Source: JANRIZ01 sp033764445 (lineage in GTDB: Bacteria; Verrucomicrobiota; Verrucomicrobiia; JAWXBN01). From it: a DNA stretch of 11,083 nucleotides. Of this stretch, positions 7,820-11,083 are shown piece by piece; position 1 is the stretch's first letter, and each line of letters starts with the position of its first letter. The stretch is taken from NCBI GenBank assembly GCA_033764445.1, contig JANRIZ010000106.1, positions 1-11,083 of the forward strand, given 5' to 3'. A model generated the notes under the pieces. It made no database searches. It was not told the origin of the DNA and was given only the letters and a program-made list of their open reading frames with translations. Position numbers and translations under genes: made by a program.

Positions 7820-7939
7820 TTTTTTATGTGACAATTTTTTTATATGATTATTTATATGTTATTTTAAATCAATAATATATGACTTAATAAAATGCATTTT
7901 TTATCCTAAATTTAAAATATTTTCATGAGAAATAGCGGG
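7820..7939. other. Strongly AT-rich tract upstream of the amt promoter, with an IHF-like site
   Basis: From 7820 to about 7930 the sequence is almost entirely A and T, in sharp contrast to its surroundings. TTTATATG occurs at 7839-7846 and again at 7851-7858 (12-base period). AATCAA-TAAT-ATA at 7867-7879 matches the E. coli IHF consensus WATCAA-N4-TTR in all but one specified base. The tract ends just upstream of the sigma-54 promoter, where sigma-54 systems often have a bend between activator sites and promoter. I see no dyad resembling an NtrC site. No hairpin terminator follows the upstream gene. Confidence 0.4.
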
Positions 7940-7956
7940 CTGGCACGTCATCTGCT
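7940..7956 (+). promoter_or_regulatory. Sigma-54 (RpoN) -24/-12 promoter for amt-glnK
   Basis: CTGGCACGTCATCTGCT matches the sigma-54 consensus YTGGCACGRNNNTTGCW at all specified positions except two (T for R, C for the first T of TTGC). The invariant GG (7942-7943) and GC (7954-7955) have the required 10-base spacing. Transcription would begin near 7967, giving a leader of about 83 bases before amt. Ammonium transporter/PII operons are classic sigma-54 and NtrC targets, so context and sequence agree. Confidence 0.82.
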
Positions 7957-7971
7957 TTTACCCGAGTCAGC

Positions 7972-7991
7972 CGACATCCCGAGTAGGGTCG
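7972..7991 (+). other. Small leader hairpin in the amt 5' UTR
   Basis: CGA (7972-7974) pairs with TCG (7989-7991 region) and CCC (7978-7980) with GGG (7986-7988), leaving a three-base bulge and a GAGTA loop. A direct repeat CCCGAGT at 7961-7967 and 7978-7984 overlaps it. The structure is weak and may be incidental; no known riboswitch is recognised. Confidence 0.2.
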
Positions 7992-8034
7992 TACGGTCAT
8001 TTGGGAAATCCCTATTTCAACACAACACCAAACT

Positions 8035-8041
8035 GAGAGGA
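8035..8041 (+). promoter_or_regulatory. Ribosome binding site of amt
   Basis: GAGAGGA lies eight bases before the ATG at 8050. It is a clear Shine-Dalgarno sequence and fixes the start of the transporter, in contrast to ftsK and yidH, which show none. Confidence 0.75.
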
Positions 8042-8049
8042 CTCATACG

Positions 8050-9576
8050 ATGAAGAAAATCAAACAATACATCTGGTTGCTGGCCATTGCAGCCATGTGT
8101 GTCGCGGCCACCGGGGCCTTCGCCCAGACAGCGGCCCCCGCTGCACCGGCGGCAGAACCAGCGCCTGCGGCGGCTCCCGCCGAACCGGCAGGCCCCACGG
8201 ATTCCCAGAGAATCACGGATATTGAAAATTATTTCAAGAATCTGGGTGTCGGCGGATCCGGGGATACCACCTGGAAATCCAACATCGGCGCCATGCCTGG
8301 TCCGGGTCACAATGCCTGGCTGATGGTTTCGGCCGCATTGGTCCTGTTCATGACACTCCCCGGTCTGGCCCTCTTCTACGGCGGGTTGGTCCGCAAAAAG
8401 AACGTGCTCTCCGTGCTGGCCCAGTGCCTGGGGATCACCGGCCTGGTCGCCATTCTGTGGTGGGCGGTCGGATACAGTCTGGTCTTCGGGAAAAACTTTG
8501 ACAGTCCGTTCTTGGGAGGAAGCGAGTTCTTCTTCTTCAAGGGTGTGGATTCCGCGCCCAATACGGACTACGCCTACTGGGTCTCGCAGAATGTCTTTGC
8601 GATGTACCAGCTCATGTTTGCGATCATCACCCCGGCACTGATCGTCGGTGCCATCGCCGAACGCATGAAATTCTCCGCTGTGCTCCTGTTTGTGGGGGCC
8701 TGGATGTTCCTGGTGTACTTCCCGCTCGCCCACATGATCTGGGGAGTCACGGGGCTGATGAACGGCGTCTGGAATGCCAAGGCCGCCATCGCCTCCATCG
8801 ACTTTGCGGGGGGAACGGTCGTCCACATGTCCTCGGGCTGGAGCGCACTGGTGCTCTGTCTGATCCTTGGACCCCGTCTGGGATTCGGCAAGGAACCCAT
8901 GCCTCCGCACAGCATGGTCCTTTGTATGGTCGGCACCGGAATGCTCTGGGTGGGTTGGTACGGCTTTAATGCCGGTTCCGCCCTCGCGGCCGATTACATC
9001 GCCTCCAATGCCTTCATGACCACCACCCTGGCGGCGGCTGTCGCCTCCTTCACCTGGGCGGTTGTCGAGTACATCTTCAAGGGCAAATCCAGCATCCTGG
9101 GCTTCTGCTCCGGTGCCGTCGCGGGCCTGGTGGTCATCACCCCCGCCGCAGGGTTTGTGAATGCCACGGCCTCAATCATCATCGGTATCATTGCCGGCGT
9201 GGTCCCCTTCCTGGCCTGCCACTACCTCAAGTCCATGCTCAAGTATGACGACGCCCTGGACACCTTCGGCATCCACGCCGTCGGCGGAACCATCGGCGCC
9301 TTTGTCACGGGCATCTTCGCCACCAGCGCGGTCAATACCAACATCACCGACAGCGCCATGGCGGCTGGCAGCAACGGCTTGAAAGGTCTTGTCGAAAACG
9401 GCGGACTTTGGATGGCCCAATGCAAGGCCATTGTTCTGACGATCATCATCTCGGTGGTGGCCACGGCCATCATCGCCTACGTGATCAAGGCTGTCATTGG
9501 TCTGCGCCCCACACCCGAAGCCGAACGCGAAGGTCTGGACACGACCGACCACGGCGAAGAGGGTTACATCCACTAA
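8050..9576 (+). CDS. amt: Ammonium transporter (Amt/AmtB family)
   Basis: This 508-residue protein imports ammonium through a trimeric inner-membrane channel. It opens with a signal peptide (about residues 1-25, ending AFA before QTAAP), then an Ala/Pro-rich stretch (26-48) and a short polar region with a possible helix. The Amt core follows with many hydrophobic segments. Family landmarks are LPGLALFYGGLVRKKNVLS (about 103-121), the NAWLMVSAALVLFMT first channel helix, DFAGGTVVH with the first pore histidine (H259) and the conserved aspartate D251, and DTFGIHAVGG with the second pore histidine (H409). The cytoplasmic tail GLRPTPEAEREGLD, ending near DHGEEGY, is the conserved region that PII proteins contact. 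It is longer than E. coli AmtB mainly because of the N-terminal extension. It lies behind a sigma-54 promoter and ahead of a PII gene, the standard partner that blocks the channel when nitrogen is plentiful. Confidence 0.97.
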   Translation: MKKIKQYIWLLAIAAMCVAATGAFAQTAAPAAPAAEPAPAAAPAEPAGPTDSQRITDIENYFKNLGVGGSGDTTWKSNIGAMPGPGHNAWLMVSAALVLFMTLPGLALFYGGLVRKKNVLSVLAQCLGITGLVAILWWAVGYSLVFGKNFDSPFLGGSEFFFFKGVDSAPNTDYAYWVSQNVFAMYQLMFAIITPALIVGAIAERMKFSAVLLFVGAWMFLVYFPLAHMIWGVTGLMNGVWNAKAAIASIDFAGGTVVHMSSGWSALVLCLILGPRLGFGKEPMPPHSMVLCMVGTGMLWVGWYGFNAGSALAADYIASNAFMTTTLAAAVASFTWAVVEYIFKGKSSILGFCSGAVAGLVVITPAAGFVNATASIIIGIIAGVVPFLACHYLKSMLKYDDALDTFGIHAVGGTIGAFVTGIFATSAVNTNITDSAMAAGSNGLKGLVENGGLWMAQCKAIVLTIIISVVATAIIAYVIKAVIGLRPTPEAEREGLDTTDHGEEGYIH

Positions 9577-9589
9577 TCACTTGCAACCG

Positions 9590-9618
9590 CTCCCCCGCCG
9601 CATTATGTTGCGGGGGAG
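9590..9618 (+). other. Intercistronic stem-loop between amt and the PII gene
   Basis: CTCCCCCGC (9590-9598) and GCGGGGGAG (9610-9618) form a perfect nine-base GC-rich stem with an 11-base loop. No T-run follows, so it is not a standard intrinsic terminator. It may protect the end of the amt message, act as an RNase processing site, or partly block elongation, so setting different levels of transporter and PII. The hairpin is certain as sequence; its role is inferred. Confidence 0.6.
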
Positions 9619-9642
9619 TCAACCGAGAAAAGGATTTATACC

Positions 9643-9981
9643 ATGAAAAAAATCGAAGCTATCATCAAACCGTTCAAACTGGACGAAGTCAAAGCCGCCC
9701 TCTCCGAGCTGGGAATCGAAGGCATGACTGTCTCCGAAGTCAAGGGTTTCGGACGCCAAAAAGGCCACACCGAAATCTATCGCGGAAGCGAATACACGGT
9801 CGACTTCCTTCCCAAAGTGAAGGTCGAAGTGGTCGTCGGTGACGACGTCGTACAAAAGGCGGTCCAAGCCATCATCAAGGCCGCCCAAACCGGCAAAATC
9901 GGTGACGGCAAGGTATTTGTCATCCCCGTTGAGGAAGCCATCCGCATCCGCACCGAGGAAAAAGGCGAAAAAGCCATCTAA
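9643..9981 (+). CDS. glnK: Nitrogen regulatory protein PII (GlnK/GlnB type)
   Basis: A 112-residue PII protein, full length and strongly conserved. It is a trimeric sensor that binds ATP/ADP and 2-oxoglutarate and controls ammonium uptake and nitrogen metabolism. Visible signatures are the start KKIEAIIKPFKLDEV, GFGRQKGHTEIYRG leading into the T-loop, Tyr51 (the uridylylation residue in enterobacteria) within GSEYTVDF, Lys58 and Gln39 at positions used for 2-oxoglutarate binding, the B-loop TGKIGDGK (83-90), and the C-loop RIRTEE with Arg101 and Arg103. The ATG is preceded by AAGGA at a suitable distance. It lies 66 bases after amt and before a terminator, so it is the second and last gene of the operon. 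Linkage to amt argues for GlnK, though sequence alone does not separate GlnK from GlnB cleanly. Whether it is actually uridylylated cannot be told. Confidence 0.96.
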   Translation: MKKIEAIIKPFKLDEVKAALSELGIEGMTVSEVKGFGRQKGHTEIYRGSEYTVDFLPKVKVEVVVGDDVVQKAVQAIIKAAQTGKIGDGKVFVIPVEEAIRIRTEEKGEKAI

Positions 9982-10002
9982 GACCTCCATCCGTCTTTAT
10001 TC

Positions 10003-10035
10003 AAAAAGCACCGCGTCACACGCGGTGCTTTTTTT
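10003..10035 (+). terminator. Rho-independent terminator of amt-glnK
   Basis: AGCACCGCGT (10007-10016) and ACGCGGTGCT (10020-10029) form a perfect ten-base stem with a CAC loop, followed by a run of T to 10035. The A-run on the left side extends the stem. It lies 21 bases after the PII stop codon. Confidence 0.95.
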
Positions 10036-10106
10036 ATGCACTTTTGCCCCCACCCTTTGCAGGCACACACAAATCCCCTGTTTTCCACAATTGACCACTT
10101 CCGGGG

Positions 10107-10135
10107 TTGATTGGATCCGCCGTCTTTGCTAAAGA
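10107..10135 (+). promoter_or_regulatory. Candidate promoter of the tRNA-Ser gene
   Basis: TTGATT (10107-10112) and TAAAGA (10130-10135) are spaced by 17 bases, and the predicted transcription start lies about ten bases before the tRNA. The -10 match is poor (three of six), so this rests mainly on spacing and position after the terminator. Confidence 0.35.
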
Positions 10136-10152
10136 AGGAGATTCCCCGGTAC

Positions 10153-10240
10153 GGACAGGTGGCAGAGTGGCCTATTGCGGCAGTCTTGAAAACTGCTGAA
10201 CCGAAAGGTTCCGTGAGTTCGAATCTCACCCTGTCCGCCA
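10153..10240 (+). tRNA. tRNA-Ser (anticodon UGA)
   Basis: The acceptor stem GGACAGG (10153-10159) pairs fully with CCTGTCC (10230-10236), followed by discriminator G and an encoded CCA (10238-10240). The anticodon arm GCAGT-CTTGAAA-ACTGC carries anticodon TGA, decoding UCA. A long variable arm (AACC-GAAA-GGTT) is typical of type II tRNA-Ser, and the T arm is GTGAG-TTCGAAT-CTCAC. The D region TGGCAGAGTGG is typical of bacterial tRNA-Ser. All arms pair without mismatch, so it appears functional. Confidence 0.97.
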
Positions 10241-10270
10241 GTTTATCTCCCGAAAGTTTTCAAAGGGCAT

Positions 10271-10557
10271 TCCCCGCCTCCGCTCTGCAAGGCCCAACGG
10301 GCCGCCGCATTTTGGCCGCCCCGATCAATCCGGGGTAAACTTCAAGGCTCAAAATACACAAAAGGGGATTCTTTCAAAACTGCCCGGGGAGCGCACGCGC
10401 CCTCGCGTGCTTCAGGAGGCGTCCCCGCCTCCGCTCTGCAAGGCCCAGCGGGCCGCTGCATTTTGGCCACAAAAAATCACAAAATGAGGATTCTTTCTGA
10501 ACTGCCCGGGGAGCGCACGCGCCCTCGCGTGCATCAGGAGGCGCCCCGCCTCCGCTT
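10271..10557. repeat. Imperfect repeats with nested hairpins (REP-like family)
   Basis: Two modules alternate. Module A (about 47 bases, 10271-10317 and 10422-10468) differs at only two positions between copies, and its beginning recurs at about 10544-10556. Module B (about 10350-10421 and 10470-10543) carries AACTGCCCGGGGAGCGCACG and its continuation, with a few differences. The period is about 151 bases for module A (10271 to 10422) and about 121-122 for later copies. Each full unit contains three palindromes: GCACGCG-CCCT-CGCGTGC (10393-10410, 10515-10532), GGAGGCG-N3/4-CGCCTCC (10415-10432, 10537-10553) and GGCCC-N3-GGGCC (10291-10303, 10442-10454). Differences between hairpin 2 copies fall in the loop, and the two hairpin 3 copies also differ in a loop base. 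No protein-coding pattern is evident. This looks like an interspersed extragenic palindromic family, here as a partial tandem. Confidence 0.8.
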
Positions 10558-10589
10558 CATGTCCGAACGGCAAATCAAAGATGAAGCGG
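10552..10589. repeat. Inverted repeat closing the repeat block
   Basis: CCGCTTCAT (10552-10560) and ATGAAGCGG (10581-10589) are perfect nine-base inverted copies separated by 20 bases. The left arm overlaps the truncated third copy of module A. It may be a hairpin or a trace of a repeat boundary. Confidence 0.45.
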
Positions 10590-10746
10590 CGATTTAGAAA
10601 AGCGTCATCGTTTCTAGTAATATCTCACCTACCTCACACCCCTCTCTCAGTTGGGGGAAACGCCCTCAAAACCTCCTTTTACAGCCCATTTCACTCCTTA
10701 TCTTGCACTAATTGCCTGTCCCTTTTTTCTGCCCATGGAGTTCATT

Positions 10747-10943
10747 TCATTTCTGAACAGCGATCACCTTATTTTTTTTTGCTAACGTAGTGATACTAAT
10801 TGAATTTAAATCTGCACCCACAACCCATAGTTGAATTTCTCCAAACTCAGGATCTTTCCATGCGCCATTAGAATCAATATCAAATCTTTTTCCTTCCGCT
10901 CTAATCAATTGAACATTAGCACCCTTTTTGATCAAATCAAAAA
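10747..10943 (-). pseudogene. 3' remnant of an unknown gene interrupted by the IS200/IS605-type element
   Basis: On the minus strand a frame encodes about 65 residues (FDLIKKGANVQLIRAEGKRF, then DIDSNGAWKDPEFGEIQLWV, ending AKKNKVIAVQK) and stops with TGA at 10747-10749. The composition is protein-like and poorer in GC than the genes to the left. I do not recognise the family. The frame is technically open to an ATG at 11049, but everything upstream of about 10944 is insertion-element end sequence, and that ATG lies inside the transposase gene in another frame. The remnant therefore appears to have lost its own start and N-terminus. Alternatives are a gene whose boundary happens to abut the element, or a chimeric protein read from within the element. 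Confidence 0.5.
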
Positions 10944-10951
10944 GTGAACGA

Positions 10952-10980
10952 CCCTCGTCTAAAGACGAGGGCTTCTTTTT
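10952..10980 (+). terminator. Possible plus-strand terminator / IS right-end hairpin
   Basis: The eight-base perfect stem CCCTCGTC/GACGAGGG with TAAA loop is followed on the plus strand by CTTCTTTTT, an interrupted T-run. It could stop transcription entering the element from the left. In this family such subterminal hairpins serve mainly as the transposase recognition structure. Confidence 0.4.
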
Positions 10981-11017
10981 ACGGCTAAAAGCCGGATCGG
11001 TCGGCACTCTGGCCGAC

Positions 11018-11083
11018 TCATACGATCTTGAAGTTATCGTCCGGGTCATTGGGTTTCTGATCCTCTATATATTTCTTCCACAA
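11018..11083 (-). CDS. tnpA: Y1 (HUH) transposase TnpA, C-terminal 21 residues, 5'-truncated by window edge
   Basis: The minus strand reads in from the right edge as LWKKYIEDQKPNDPDDNFKI plus Val and then stop (TGA, 11018-11020). IS200/IS605 transposases end with a helix carrying the catalytic tyrosine and, four residues later, a glutamine that helps bind metal (Y127 and Q131 in IS608 TnpA). YIEDQ here has exactly that spacing, near the C-terminus as expected. The hairpin-rich DNA immediately downstream supports the assignment. The fragment is short, so the call rests on the motif, its position and the neighbouring right end; the HUH motif that would confirm it lies beyond the window. Confidence 0.68.
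   Translation of the reverse strand: MWKKYIEDQKPNDPDDNFKIV

Larger units (their letters stand above)
10241..10746. other. Gene-poor interval downstream of the tRNA
   Basis: These 506 bases hold no gene I can support. The left two thirds contain the hairpin-rich repeats annotated separately. From about 10590 the sequence becomes poorer in GC and runs without recognisable structure up to the end of the gene remnant at 10747. Short open frames here lack start signals and protein-like composition. Confidence 0.6.
10944..11083 (-). mobile_element. Right end of an IS200/IS605-type element, continuing past the window edge
   Basis: After the transposase stop codon come three hairpins: GTCGGC-N6-GCCGAC (11000-11017), CGGCT-AAA-AGCCG (10982-10994) and CCCTCGTC-TAAA-GACGAGGG (10952-10971). 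Read on the minus strand, the last is followed by TCGTTCAC, ending at 10944. A subterminal perfect hairpin followed a few bases later by a TTCAC-like cleavage pentamer is what right ends of this family look like; they have no terminal inverted repeats. The exact cleavage point is inferred. Only the right end is in the window, so I cannot tell whether a tnpB accessory gene is present. Confidence 0.65.

Noticed and set aside
7957..8049. Riboswitch in the amt leader
   Set aside because: The leader is about 83 bases with only a weak bulged hairpin. It matches no riboswitch class I know, and the sigma-54 promoter already explains regulation.
8017..8910. 297-codon minus-strand open frame opposite amt
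   Set aside because: Rich in His/Gly/Arg/Asp as expected from the complement of a hydrophobic membrane protein; amt has a ribosome binding site, signal peptide and conserved pore residues.
10271..10557. CRISPR array
   Set aside because: Only about two to three units with long, imperfect and structured repeats. There are no uniform short repeats with unique spacers of equal length, and no cas genes.
10581..10790. 69-codon plus-strand open frame in the AT-richer region
   Set aside because: No Shine-Dalgarno sequence, composition not protein-like, and it overlaps the end of the more convincing minus-strand remnant.

Overview
The window looks like chromosomal DNA of a GC-rich Gram-negative-type bacterium. 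The most likely group is the Verrucomicrobiota/PVC assemblage. This placement is inference: it rests on the overall style of the proteins, the ftsK–rodZ-like–rimO order, starts without a Shine-Dalgarno sequence, and a secreted protein I cannot place. No marker gene proves it.

Positions 1-7069 form a run of five minus-strand genes, read from right to left. ftsK (membrane DNA translocase) comes first. A RodZ-like helix-turn-helix membrane protein follows with a GTGA stop/start overlap, then rimO (ribosomal protein S12 methylthiotransferase) with a TTGA overlap. After gaps of about 100 bases come a small DUF202/YidH-type membrane protein and an ABC exporter (fused membrane and ATPase domains), which the left edge cuts just before its signature motif. 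The first three genes are almost certainly one translationally coupled unit linking chromosome segregation, cell shape and ribosome modification.

Positions 7070-7258 are a divergent control region with several inverted repeats and a candidate promoter. To its right lies a plus-strand gene for a predicted secreted protein of unknown function (7259-7819). A very AT-rich tract follows (about 7820-7930), then a close match to a sigma-54 (-24/-12) promoter at 7940-7956. This drives an ammonium transporter gene (amt, 8050-9576) and a PII signalling gene (glnK/glnB-like, 9643-9981), separated by a strong intercistronic hairpin and closed by a textbook intrinsic terminator (10003-10035). Together they form a nitrogen-limitation operon: the transporter imports ammonium and PII gates it.

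From 10153 the character changes. A tRNA-Ser(UGA) with encoded CCA is followed by imperfect, hairpin-rich repeats (about 10271-10557) and then AT-richer DNA. At the right edge is the 3' end of an IS200/IS605-type element on the minus strand: the last 21 codons of a Y1 transposase, including a YIEDQ motif, and a right end with three hairpins. The element appears to have landed in an unknown gene whose 3' part survives at 10747-10943. The stretch from the tRNA to the window end looks like an accessory or repeat-rich zone. I saw no CRISPR array, phage module or defence system.
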